Shown one piece after another: positions 1 through 10,600 of a DNA stretch of 64,000 bases (position 1 is the first letter of the stretch; every line of letters starts with the position of its first letter). Made by a program: the position numbers and the translations under genes. Under the pieces are notes generated by a model, which saw nothing but the letters and a program-made list of their open reading frames with translations, searched no databases and was not told the origin of the DNA. The DNA comes from Variovorax sp. EL159 (GTDB lineage: Bacteria; Pseudomonadota; Gammaproteobacteria; Burkholderiales; Burkholderiaceae_C), in the NCBI RefSeq assembly GCF_900100965.1, contig NZ_FMUJ01000002.1, positions 183,869-247,868 of the forward strand, in the 5' to 3' direction.

Positions 1-2
1 GG

Positions 3-698
3 CTGGCGTTCGTCCAGGAGGGTGAAGGCGCCTTCGAGCAAGGCGGGCGGCAGGGGCGGCTGCGCAGTGGCGACATGCTGCTCTACGACGCCGGCCGGCC
101 GTTCGAATGCACGATGGACGCGCGCTCGGTCTACCTGGCGCGCATGCCGCGCCGGCTGCTGTTGCGGCGCTTCGCGAAGGCCGAGGACTTCACCGCGCGC
201 GCCATTGCCGCGGACCGTCCCGGCGCGACGCCGCTGCATGCGATGCTGCGGGAAACAGCGAACCCGGCGTTTGCGTACCCACGCGCCGCTGCGGCCGAGC
301 GCTTCGGCGGCGCGCTCATCGACCTGCTGGCCGTGACGCTCGAACTCCAGCAGGACGCTATCGACAATGCCGGCGCCGAGCTTGGCCTGCATGCGCGCAT
401 GAAGGCCTACATCGAGCGCAACCTGGACGACCCGGCGCTCTCGCTCGAAGGTTTGGCGCAGGCGCACCGTGTCTCGGCTCACACCGTGACCCGGGCGTTT
501 GCGCGACAAGGTGAGACGGCCATGGGCGCGGTCTGGCAGGCGCGCCTAGTGGCCAGCCGCGATGCGCTGGCGGGTGGGCGCGCGCGCAGCGTGACCGACG
601 TCGCGTTCCAGCACGGGTTTTCCGATCTGTCGCATTTCAGCCGGGTCTTCCGCAAGACTTATGGCTGCGCACCGCACACGCTCCTGAAAGCGCGCTGA
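3..698 (+). CDS. AraC-family transcriptional regulator (5' truncated by window edge)
   Basis: The frame is open to the left edge, so the N-terminus lies outside the window; 231 residues are visible. The first visible stretch (RLRSGDMLLYDAGRPFE) looks like the end of an AraC-binding-like ligand domain. The last 100 residues or so carry the two helix-turn-helix motifs of the AraC/XylS fold, and the second (GFSDLSHFSRVFRKTYG) is near consensus. It is a DNA-binding cytoplasmic activator or repressor with an unknown small-molecule ligand. It lies 169 bp upstream of the amidase on the same strand, so regulation of that gene is a reasonable inference from position only. Confidence 0.88.
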   Translation: MAFVQEGEGAFEQGGRQGRLRSGDMLLYDAGRPFECTMDARSVYLARMPRRLLLRRFAKAEDFTARAIAADRPGATPLHAMLRETANPAFAYPRAAAAERFGGALIDLLAVTLELQQDAIDNAGAELGLHARMKAYIERNLDDPALSLEGLAQAHRVSAHTVTRAFARQGETAMGAVWQARLVASRDALAGGRARSVTDVAFQHGFSDLSHFSRVFRKTYGCAPHTLLKAR

Positions 699-782
699 CC
701 GGTGGGGGCTGTCCGCCCCAGCACAAGTGCATGTCCGGGAGAGACCAGCGTGGACCGACCTGCGTGGATAAGGTTCGCCCGG

Positions 783-823
783 GGTGGCGGCTTCTTTCCG
801 CCACCGTGATTCGGCCTTTTTTT
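783..823 (+). terminator. Hairpin plus T-run between araC-like gene and amidase
   Basis: A perfect 8-bp stem (GGTGGCGG at 783-790, CCGCCACC at 798-805, 7-nt loop) is followed after 11 nt by seven T residues (817-823). The distance from stem to T-run is long for a strict intrinsic terminator. A smaller GGGGC/GCCCC hairpin lies at 705-719, just after the araC-like stop codon. Either could end transcription of the regulator gene. Confidence 0.4.
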
Positions 824-867
824 CTCAACCCAACGCATGCGGGTGCATTGCGCCCCGGGAGTCAGTC

Positions 868-2268
868 ATGGCGGACAAGGAATTGCATCATCTCGAACTG
901 CTGGACGTCGGCCGGCAGATTCAGTCGCGCGAGCGATCGTCGGAGGAAGTCACGCGCGCGATGCTCGCGCGCATCGAGGCCGTCGACGGCCGGCTGCACA
1001 GCTACGCGACGCGCATGGACGCGCAGGCGCTCGACGATGCGCGCCGCGCCGACACCGAGATCGCGGCCGGCCGCGCGCGCGGTCCGCTGCACGGCGTGCC
1101 GCTGGCCGTGAAAGACCTGCTTTGGACCGAAGGCGTGCCGAGCGCGCACGGCATGACGATCCATCAGTCCTTCCGCCCGACGGAGGACGCGACCGTAGTT
1201 CGCCGTCTGCGCGAGGCCGGCGCGGTAATCCTTGGCAAGCTGCAGCAGACCGAAGGCGCCTTTGCCGATCACCATCCGCAGATCGCGTCGCCGGTCAACC
1301 CGTGGGATGCCACGCTCTGGCCCGGCGTGTCATCCAGTGGCTCGGGCGTGGCCACCGCGGCGGGCCTGTGCTTCGGCGCGCTGGGCACCGACACCGGCGG
1401 GTCGATCCGCTTTCCATCGGCAGCCAATGGCATCACCGGCCTCAAGCCAACGTGGGGGCGGGTGAGCCGGCACGGTGCCTTCGAGCTGGCGGCCTCGCTC
1501 GACCACATCGGCCCGATGACGCGCAGCGCGGCTGACGCGGGCGCGGTGCTGGCAGCCATCGCCGGCGCCGATCCGCGCGACCCGACGGCCAGCACGCAGC
1601 CGGTGCCCGACTACCTCGCGACGATGACGCGCGGCCTGGCCGGCCTGCGCGTCGGCATCGACCCCGGCTGGACGCTGGACCGTGTGGACGCACCGACGCG
1701 CGCCACGCTGGCGGCTGCGATCCGCACGGTCGAATCGCTGGGCGCCTCGGTGCGCGAGGTGGTGTTTCCCGACACGACGCAGGCGGTGCTCGACTGGTCG
1801 CCGCTGTGCGCTGTCGAGACGGCTGTGGCCCACGAGGCCACGTACCCGGCGCGGCGTGCCGAGTACGGCCCGGGCTTGTCGGGGCTGATCGATCTCGGCC
1901 TGTCGCAAAGCGCCACCGACTATCAGAAGCTGCTGCTGCGCCGCGCCGATTTCAGCGGTCGCGTGCGCGCGTTTTTCGAGCAGGTCGACCTGCTGCTGAT
2001 TCCGGCCATTCCCTTCGCGGCGCCGACACTCGAGCGCGCCGGCCAGCTCGGCGTAGACCCGGAGCTGCTGGCCGGCATGCTGCGCTACACCTGCCCGTTC
2101 GATCTCACGGGCAGTCCCACGCTCACCTTGCCGGGCGGCGCCACCGAGGCCGGCGTGCCGGTGGCCTTCCAGTTCGTGGCCCCGCACTTCGGCGAAGACC
2201 TGCTGGTGCGCGCGGGCTGGGCGTTCCAGCGGGCGACCGACTGGCATCGCCGGCATCCCGCGGTGTGA
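868..2268 (+). CDS. Amidase (amidase signature family)
   Basis: A 466-residue cytoplasmic hydrolase of the amidase signature family, which cleaves C-N amide bonds through a Ser-cisSer-Lys triad. Visible triad candidates are K82 (in AVKDLL), cis-Ser S155 and nucleophile S179 (in GTDTGGSIR); the 24-residue S-S spacing matches the family. The start at 868 is chosen because GGGAG (857-861) sits 6 nt upstream. An in-frame ATG at 784 would place the start inside the terminator-like hairpin. The gene converges on ureC with a 28-bp gap. The substrate cannot be read from the sequence. A link to urea or ammonia release is suggested only by the urease genes alongside. Confidence 0.9.
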   Translation: MADKELHHLELLDVGRQIQSRERSSEEVTRAMLARIEAVDGRLHSYATRMDAQALDDARRADTEIAAGRARGPLHGVPLAVKDLLWTEGVPSAHGMTIHQSFRPTEDATVVRRLREAGAVILGKLQQTEGAFADHHPQIASPVNPWDATLWPGVSSSGSGVATAAGLCFGALGTDTGGSIRFPSAANGITGLKPTWGRVSRHGAFELAASLDHIGPMTRSAADAGAVLAAIAGADPRDPTASTQPVPDYLATMTRGLAGLRVGIDPGWTLDRVDAPTRATLAAAIRTVESLGASVREVVFPDTTQAVLDWSPLCAVETAVAHEATYPARRAEYGPGLSGLIDLGLSQSATDYQKLLLRRADFSGRVRAFFEQVDLLLIPAIPFAAPTLERAGQLGVDPELLAGMLRYTCPFDLTGSPTLTLPGGATEAGVPVAFQFVAPHFGEDLLVRAGWAFQRATDWHRRHPAV

Positions 2269-2296
2269 ATCGCTGCTGTGGCCGGCGCAGCTTTCT

Positions 2297-4015
<1,719 letters not shown>

Positions 4016-4018
4016 GCT

Positions 4019-4324
4019 TTAGAGCTTTCCTTGAACGAGGCCGCGAAAGCCATAGACGATGCGATCGCCTGAAAAATCGACCAGCTCGACCGTGCGCTGC
4101 TGGCCCGGCTCGAAGCGCACGGCGGCGCCCGATGCGATGTTCAGTCGCATGCCGCGCGCGGCCTCGCGGTCGAAGCCGAGGGCACCGTTGGTCTCGGCGA
4201 AGTGATAGTGCGAGCCGACCTGGATCGGCCGGTCGGCGGTGTTCTGCACCACCAGCGTGAGGGTGCGGCGGCCGGGGTTGAGCGTGTGCTCGCCGTCGTC
4301 GGTGAAGAGTTCGCCGGGCGTCAT
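4019..4324 (-). CDS. ureB: Urease subunit beta
   Basis: A 101-residue urease beta subunit that packs against UreC in the (UreABC)3 complex. The core motif [11 protein letters not shown] and the C-terminal [11 protein letters not shown] are typical. ATG at 4324 is used; a longer upstream open frame overlaps ureJ and has no similarity to the family. It lies 7 nt after the ureJ stop and 3 nt before ureC, so the genes are co-transcribed. The subunit is the separate short type usual in proteobacteria, not a fused beta-gamma form. Confidence 0.96.
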   Translation of the reverse strand: MTPGELFTDDGEHTLNPGRRTLTLVVQNTADRPIQVGSHYHFAETNGALGFDREAARGMRLNIASGAAVRFEPGQQRTVELVDFSGDRIVYGFRGLVQGKL

Positions 4325-4331
4325 GGCCGCC

Positions 4332-4934
4332 TCAGATGGCCTGTGCCAGCAGCGTTGCGCCCAGGCCGACCACGGCGGCGCCGGCAATGCGCGGCAGCCA
4401 GGCGTTGGCATGGCGCAGTGCCCAGCCGACGGCGATGCCCGCGGCGTGCAGCAGCACGGTGGCGCAGACCATGCCGGCCAGCGTGAGGCCGGCACCTTCC
4501 TCGCTCGCGAGTTCGTGGCCGTGCGCCACGCCGTGGAACACCGCGAACACGCCGACGATCGCCATTGCGACGACGGCCGGCAGATGAATGCGCGTGGCCA
4601 CCAGCAGGCCCAGCACCAGCAACGAGGCCGCAATCATCGGCTCGACGGCTGGCAGCTGCACGCCGGCCAGGCCCATCAGCGCGCCCGCGAGCAGCATGCC
4701 TGCAAAGGCCAGCGGTGCCCACAGAAGATCGGGCCACGCGCGGCGCGCGGCCAGCGCGCTCCAGAGACCGACCGCGACCATGGCCGCGAGGTGATCGGCA
4801 CCGGTCAGTGGATGCAGGAAGCCGGTGGTGAAGCCGTGGTGCAGGCCGCCATCGACGCCGGTGTGGGCGCTGGCCGCGAGCGGCAGCAGCATGGCGAGCA
4901 GGGCAAGGGTCTTGGAAGCAGCGGTGTGGCGCAT
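4332..4934 (-). CDS. ureJ: HupE/UreJ family membrane protein
   Basis: A 200-residue inner-membrane protein with a cleavable-looking N-terminus ([16 protein letters not shown]) and about six hydrophobic segments. The family motif [12 protein letters not shown] near residue 41 and FHGVAHGHE near residue 133 supply metal-binding His/Asp/Glu residues. HupE/UreJ proteins are known or proposed nickel permeases serving hydrogenase or urease. Its place between ureA and ureB, with gaps of 29 and 7 nt, supports nickel delivery to this urease. This is the only urease accessory function visible in the window. Confidence 0.93.
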   Translation of the reverse strand: MRHTAASKTLALLAMLLPLAASAHTGVDGGLHHGFTTGFLHPLTGADHLAAMVAVGLWSALAARRAWPDLLWAPLAFAGMLLAGALMGLAGVQLPAVEPMIAASLLVLGLLVATRIHLPAVVAMAIVGVFAVFHGVAHGHELASEEGAGLTLAGMVCATVLLHAAGIAVGWALRHANAWLPRIAGAAVVGLGATLLAQAI

Positions 4935-4963
4935 GGGAGGTCTCTGTTGTTTGTTCTGGCGTG

Positions 4964-5266
4964 TCAGACGATGGGCTGGTGGACGGTGACCAGCTTGGTT
5001 CCGTCGGGGAAGGTGGCTTCGATCTGGATGTCCGGAATCATCTCGGCGATGCCGTCCATCACGTCGGCGCGGGTCAGCACCGAGCGCCCGTCGCTCATGA
5101 GTTCGGCGACGCTCTTGCCATCGCGGGCGCCTTCCATCACGGCGGCGGAAATCAGGGCGATGGCTTCGGGGTAGTTGAGCTTCAGGCCGCGCGCCTTGCG
5201 GCGTTCCGCCAGCAGCGCCGCGGTGAAGATCAGCAGCTTGTCTTTTTCGCGCGGGGTCAGTTCCAT
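4964..5266 (-). CDS. ureA: Urease subunit gamma
   Basis: A 100-residue urease gamma subunit starting [14 protein letters not shown], the standard N-terminus and length. The conserved GLKLNYPEA and the [16 protein letters not shown] region are present. ATG at 5266 is preferred over an upstream extension of 33 residues that is not conserved. It is the first gene of ureA-ureJ-ureB-ureC. In related bacteria ureD normally precedes ureA; here the upstream DNA instead carries a divergent DUF6402-like gene, so the operon looks cut off at this end. Confidence 0.97.
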   Translation of the reverse strand: MELTPREKDKLLIFTAALLAERRKARGLKLNYPEAIALISAAVMEGARDGKSVAELMSDGRSVLTRADVMDGIAEMIPDIQIEATFPDGTKLVTVHQPIV

Positions 5267-5508
5267 GGGATCGGCATCGGGTGGCGGAGGGAGGCGGACA
5301 TTATGGGCAAGCCAGGTGCTTTGCAACAGTCGTGCCGTGTTCGCCAAAAGTCGTACGGATTGCACGGAAGCGGAGTTTCAGCGCCGCGCGAAGGGGATGG
5401 ATGCGGGAATACGGGGGTACGGTGGCTGAGCGCGGATTGCGCACCGAGTGTTCTGGCGTATCGGAGGTGGCCGGTGCCAGGGTTCGAGTCACAGGGGGAG
5501 GGCCAAAA

Positions 5509-6720
5509 ATGCAGTCGCAAGCAGGCGAGAAGATCGACTTTCACAAGTCGAACAATTTCATGCGCTCCTGGTCGCCGCAGGTCGGCGAGATCTGCCGCGA
5601 GGAGGCCGCGCTGTCCATGAGCCGGGCGCCTCCGGTGATGCGGGACACACCTGTCGTTGTGCCCGCGGCGCGTAAATCGGTCGAGGTGCCTTCGAGGAAG
5701 AAGGCCAAGGACGACCCCTACGTCGGCACGGTGCTCGGAGCGATCAAGGCGGTTGAAGCGGTATCCGGTGCCGTGGATGGCTTTCAGCAGTGGCTGAAGT
5801 CGCCGCCGCCTCCACCACTTCCGCCGAAAGAAAAGCAGAAGCCGGTTCAAACCATGCCGCCGTTCGATATTCAGGATATCCCTGGTGCGATGCGCAAGAT
5901 CGGGGCGCCGTTTGGGGCGGACTTGATGGACAAATGGTTTGCCGGCCAGTTGAACTACCCGCCGACGTCGGATGACGAGCGCAAGGGCATCAACCAGAAC
6001 GGCGTGCCCTACCCGCCGAGCATGATCGACGTCACCTCCGTCAAGATTGAATGGGTTCTGAGGTTTGCAAGGGCCAAGAGCGGAGTGGAGAAGTTGATAT
6101 CCCAACTGGAGAAAGCAGCGGCTCGAAGAGAGGCTGCCAAGGCACTGCGTCCGTACCGCAACCGGCAGGACATCCAGCCCTGGCTGGAATGCCAGGGCGA
6201 CATCGTTCGCCTTCACAAGGAATTCCAGTTTCAACATGCGCCTGTCGAAGGCACGCTCCATCAGAAGCTGATGCAATTCGTCACGCGGTCCCTCTACAAC
6301 GAAGGTGTTCCGGATGATCTGACCTGCGCCTTGGGCTCCTTCAATCTTTATGCGGCGATTTCGCGTGCTTATTTCGACCACAAGAACAAGTCGGCCATCG
6401 TGACTCACGTCTCCGTCTACGTGAAAGACAACTTCACATTCACGGACAAAAAGAACGAGGCGTCGCAGTACCTCGGGCACTGGAGCCGTAGCCACGTAGC
6501 CATTGTTCCGGCTCATCAAGTCGCGGCGATGGCGAACATCGGGTGGCTCGACTATCCAGTGGTGCAAGGCAATGTGTATGCCAAGGATGCTGTGCTGTAT
6601 CCAGTGAAAAACACGGACTTTCGTGCGTGGCAGCACAAGCACAACCGGGGCGGTGACTTCATCATCTACACCGACGCAATCACCCTGAAACTCGCCACGC
6701 CGATCAAGGTGGCTTTGTGA
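5509..6720 (+). CDS. DUF6402-like protein, putative toxin/effector of a polymorphic locus
   Basis: A 403-residue protein. Residues 1-95 are a variable helical part, 98-113 a proline-rich linker (SPPPPPLPPKEKQKP), and about 118-400 a conserved domain recognised from memory as DUF6402 (DIPGAMRKIGAPFGADLM near its start; WLDYPVVQGNVYAKDAV and RGGDFIIYTD near its end). The biochemical activity is unknown. The start at 5509 is chosen for GGGGGAGGG at 5494-5502; the frame is open 228 bp further but unlike any family member. Its TGA overlaps the next ATG (TGATG), so the pair is translationally coupled. Third-position GC is visibly lower than in the neighbours, suggesting transfer. The toxin role is inferred from context. 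Confidence 0.7.
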   Translation: MQSQAGEKIDFHKSNNFMRSWSPQVGEICREEAALSMSRAPPVMRDTPVVVPAARKSVEVPSRKKAKDDPYVGTVLGAIKAVEAVSGAVDGFQQWLKSPPPPPLPPKEKQKPVQTMPPFDIQDIPGAMRKIGAPFGADLMDKWFAGQLNYPPTSDDERKGINQNGVPYPPSMIDVTSVKIEWVLRFARAKSGVEKLISQLEKAAARREAAKALRPYRNRQDIQPWLECQGDIVRLHKEFQFQHAPVEGTLHQKLMQFVTRSLYNEGVPDDLTCALGSFNLYAAISRAYFDHKNKSAIVTHVSVYVKDNFTFTDKKNEASQYLGHWSRSHVAIVPAHQVAAMANIGWLDYPVVQGNVYAKDAVLYPVKNTDFRAWQHKHNRGGDFIIYTDAITLKLATPIKVAL

Positions 6721-7121
6721 TGTCCGACTCTCGGTCGGTGCTCCGACGAGGCGCGCGTTTGCTGTGCTGGACGCTTTGCCTCGCGACGGCTCTTCTAGGG
6801 GCAAAGTACTGTCTTGACGCGTGGGGTCGTGCCCACGCCGGTGAGCACCCATACAGGTGGCAAATAGATACCGCGACCGTTCAAGGGGTGTCTTACACAG
6901 CGAAAAGCGCCTTCGTCAGAGGCGACACGCTTGTGCTACGGCTCTACCGCACGGGTGACCCAACGCTGCTGGCGGAGCGCATGTTCACAGAGCACGGCGT
7001 GGAGCTTCACTGGACGGAAGATGGGTGGTTGATCTATGACACATCCGACACTTCTTATGAAGAAGGCTCGATTCGGCTTCCGCCTACCCGCCTGGATAAC
7101 TTTCTCGCCAGGCTGCCCTGA
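6720..7121 (+). CDS. Small membrane-anchored protein, putative immunity protein (copy 1)
   Basis: A 133-residue protein with an N-terminal amphipathic or basic segment and one hydrophobic helix (LLCWTLCLATALLGAKYC), then a hydrophilic beta-rich domain. No family was recognised. ATG at 6720 overlaps the stop of the DUF6402-like gene; a GTG directly upstream at 6717 is an alternative. The product is clearly paralogous to the next gene: both share LRLYRTGD, a TLLAER motif, a (L)IYDT stretch and a PPTRLDNFLA C-terminus. Tight coupling to a candidate toxin, small size and duplication fit a cognate immunity protein, but this is inference. Confidence 0.6.
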   Translation: MSDSRSVLRRGARLLCWTLCLATALLGAKYCLDAWGRAHAGEHPYRWQIDTATVQGVSYTAKSAFVRGDTLVLRLYRTGDPTLLAERMFTEHGVELHWTEDGWLIYDTSDTSYEEGSIRLPPTRLDNFLARLP

Positions 7122-7155
7122 ATTCCAGTTGCATAGGAACGGCTCCTTCATTTAA

Positions 7156-7206
7156 GGCGACACGATCACCATGAAGCTCGATACACCGATCAGGGTGGCG
7201 CCGTGA
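7156..7206 (+). pseudogene. Remnant of the 3' end of a second DUF6402-like gene
   Basis: The bases before the second immunity-like gene encode GDTITMKLDTPIRVAP and a stop that overlaps the next ATG (TGATG). This aligns with the intact gene's C-terminus TDAITLKLATPIKVAL plus stop at 6718-6720, with 10 of 16 residues identical. An in-frame TAA at 7153 precedes it, so it is not translated as part of a gene. It is the scar of an upstream toxin copy that has otherwise been lost. Confidence 0.75.
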
Positions 7207-7604
7207 TGTCCGACCTCCGTTCGATGCTTCGGCGAGGCGCCCGCTCCCTTCGATGGATGCTTTGCATCGTGATCGTCTTTTTCGGTATCAAGTATTGCTT
7301 CGAGGCGAGGGGCCGTATCGGAGCCGACAAGAAACCCGACCGATGGTGGACCAGTGTTTCGGATTTTCCAAACGAGGAATACACGGCCATGTCCACCTTC
7401 ACCAGCCGCGACACGATTCTGCTGAGGCTCTACCGCACGGGTGACTCGACGCTGCTCGCGGAGCGCACCTATCGTGAACACGGCGTCGACATTTTCTGGA
7501 CAGAACACGAATTGATCTACGACACCGCTGACGACTCGTACCTGGGCGGCGGCATCCAGCTCCCACCCACCCGCCTCGACAACTTTCTCGCCATGCTGCC
7601 CTGA
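7206..7604 (+). CDS. Small membrane-anchored protein, putative immunity protein (copy 2)
   Basis: A 132-residue paralogue of the preceding small protein, with one N-terminal hydrophobic helix (WMLCIVIVFFGIKYCFEA) and the same C-terminal domain ending PPTRLDNFLAMLP. It begins at ATG 7206, overlapping the stop of a degenerate DUF6402-like 3' end. The two paralogues differ most in the middle (about residues 35-60), the kind of divergence expected if each recognises a different partner. It is followed 29 nt later by the permease-kinase gene. No characterised family was recognised. Confidence 0.6.
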   Translation: MSDLRSMLRRGARSLRWMLCIVIVFFGIKYCFEARGRIGADKKPDRWWTSVSDFPNEEYTAMSTFTSRDTILLRLYRTGDSTLLAERTYREHGVDIFWTEHELIYDTADDSYLGGGIQLPPTRLDNFLAMLP

Positions 7605-7633
7605 GCCTGCCGCCGCCGGGAGCGGCCCCGCAG

Positions 7634-10600
7634 ATGGCACGAAAGATGCACCGAAACGGTGTGAATCCCGCTGACACCTCCGCCACCCCCGACGACGCCC
7701 CCCAGCGCATCGTCAAGGTGCGCCGCGACTACAACAGCTGGGTCGCGAGCGAAACGCTCGAAGACTACGCCCTGCGCTACACGCCGCAGCGCTTTCGCAA
7801 ATGGTCCGAATGGCGGGTGGCCAACACGGCTTTCGGGGCGGCTTCGTTCCTCGTGCTGGAGGCGGTGGGCGCCACGCTGCTGGTGCAGTACGGCTTTGCG
7901 AACGCCTTCTGGGCGATCCTGGCGACGGGGCTCATCATCTTCCTGGCGGGGTTGCCGATCAGCGTGTACGCGGCGCGCTACGGCGTCGACATGGACCTGC
8001 TCACGCGCGGCGCCGGCTTCGGCTACATCGGCTCGACGCTCACCTCGCTGATCTACGCGAGCTTCACTTTCATCTTCTTCGCGCTCGAAGCCGCGGTGAT
8101 GGCCTATGCGCTGGAACTGGCGCTGGGCATTCCGCCGGTCTGGGGCTATCTGGTGTGCGCGCTGGTGGTGATTCCACTGGTCACGCACGGGGTGTCGGTC
8201 ATCAGCCGTCTGCAGCTGTGGACGCAGCCGCTGTGGTTGCTGATGCTGGTGGTGCCTTTCATCTATGTGTTGGTGCGCGATCCTGGTGCATTTGCGGGCA
8301 TCGCGCACTACAACGGGGTTAAGCCGGGCACGAAGGGGTTCGATCTGCACCTGTTTGGCGCTGCCCTGACGGTCGGCATCGCGCTGATCACCCAGATGGG
8401 CGAGCAGGCCGACTACCTGCGCTTCATGCCCGCGCGCACGGCCGCCACGGCACGCCGCTGGTGGGCCGGCGTGCTGGCCGGCGGGCCGGGGTGGGTGGTG
8501 CTGGGCGTGTTCAAGATGCTGGGCGGCGCGCTGCTGGCGTACCTGGCGATCTCGCACATGGTGCCGGCCGAGCGGGCGGTCGACCCGAACCAGATGTACC
8601 TGGCGGCCTACGAGTACGTGTTCCCGAACTACGGCTGGGCGGTGGCGGCCACCGCGCTGTTCGTGGTGATCTCGCAGCTGAAGATCAACGTGACGAATGC
8701 CTACGCGGGCTCGCTGGCCTGGAGCAATTTCTTCTCGCGCGTGGCGCACAGCCATCCGGGGCGCGTGGTGTGGGTGGTGTTCAACGCGCTGATCGCCTTC
8801 ATGCTGATGGAGATGAACGTGTTCGAGGCGCTGGGCGACGTGCTCGGCCTGTTCGCCAACATCGCCATCGCCTGGATGATGGCCGTGGTGGCCGACCTGG
8901 TCATCAACAAGCCGCTGGGGCTGTCGCCGCCGGGCATCGAGTTCAAGCGCGCGCACCTGTGGGACATCAACCCGGTGGGCGTGGGCGCGATGGCGCTGGC
9001 CTCGGTGCTGTCGATCACCGCGCACCTGGGGGTGTTCGGGCCGCTGGCGCAGTCTTTCTCGGCGCTGATCGCGCTCGGCACGGCGCTGGTGGCGTCGCCG
9101 CTGCTGGCGTGGGCGACCGGTGGCAAGTACTACCTGGCGCGCACCTCGTCGGGGCCGGGCGGTGCCGTGCTGTTCGCGCCGGCCGCCGGCTCGCGCGCGG
9201 TACGGTGGGCGCGGGTCGAGCGCGATGAGGGCGTCGGCAGTGACGACAGGGACAGCGAAGAAGGCAGCTACCGGCGCCTCAAGGTGCAGCACTGCGTGAT
9301 CTGCGAGCGCGAGTACGAAGGGCCCGACATGGCGCATTGCCCGGCCTACCAGGGCGCGATCTGCTCGCTGTGCTGCACGCTCGATGCGCGTTGCGGCGAC
9401 CTGTGCAAGCCGCACGCGAGCCTGTCGGCGCAGTGGTCGGCCGCGCTGCGCTGGCTGCTGCCGCGCCGCAGCTGGCGCTACCTCGACACCGGGCTTGGAC
9501 ACTTCCTGCTGCTGATGCTGGTCATCGTGCCGCTGCTGGCCGTGGTGTTCGGCGTGCTCTACCAGCAGGAGCTGCGCGCGCTGGCCGAAAGCGCACTGAC
9601 ACTCGCGTCGCCGGCGGGCGCTTCCGAAGCCTGGACGAACGTGCAGCAGTCGTCGCTGCGCTCGGGTTTCATGAAGGCCTACATGGCGCTGCTGGTCATC
9701 GCGGGCATCGTGGCGTGGTGGCTGGTGCTGGCGCACCAGAGCCGCAAGGTGGCGCAGGAAGAATCGAACCGGCAGACCCACCTGCTGGTGCGCGAGATCG
9801 AGCTGCACCGCGAAACCGACCGTGCGCTGCAGGCGGCCAAGCAGACCGCCGACGAAGCCCGCGAGATCGCGGAACACGCCAAGCTCGCGGCGGAGCAGGC
9901 CAAGCAGGCCGCCGACCAGGCCAACCAGGCCAAGAGCCGCTACATCAGCGCCATCAGCCACGAGCTGCGCACGCCGCTCAACAGCATCCTGGGCTATGCG
10001 CAGCTGATGGGCGAAGACCATTCCGTGCCGCCGCATCGCCAGCAGGCGGTGGCCGTCATCAAGCGCGGCGGCGAGCATCTGCTGTCGCTCATCGAAGGCA
10101 CGCTGGCCATTGCGCACATCGAGGCCGGCAAGCTCACGCTGCATGCGCGGCCGATGCGCTTTGCCGACACGCTGCGCGAGCTGGCCGACATGTTCGAGCT
10201 GCAGGCGGCCGAAAAAGGCCTGGAGTTCCGCTTCGAGGCCGCGGGGCCGTTGCCCGAGGTGGTGCGCGCCGACGAAAAGCGCGTGTGCCAGATCCTCATC
10301 AACCTGCTGGGCAACGCGATCAAGTTCACGGCGGCGGGGCAGGTCACGCTGCGGCTGGCCTATGCGCGCGAGTTCGCCTCGGTGGAGATCGAAGACACCG
10401 GCCCCGGCATGCCGGCGGAAGACATCGAGCGCATCTTCGAGCCCTTCGCGCGCGGCAATGCGGCGGGGGCGGCCGGCGCGTCGGCGGCGCCGGGCGCGGG
10501 GCTCGGGCTCACCATCGCCAAGATGCTGACCGACCTGATGGGCGGCGAGATGAAGGTGCGCAGCACGCCGGGCGTGGGCTCGCTCTTCTGCGTGCGCCTG

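Noticed and set aside
5257-6852. Reverse frame of 531 codons covering the DUF6402-like gene
   Set aside because: No ribosome site or recognisable domain; the forward gene has a good Shine-Dalgarno and family motifs.
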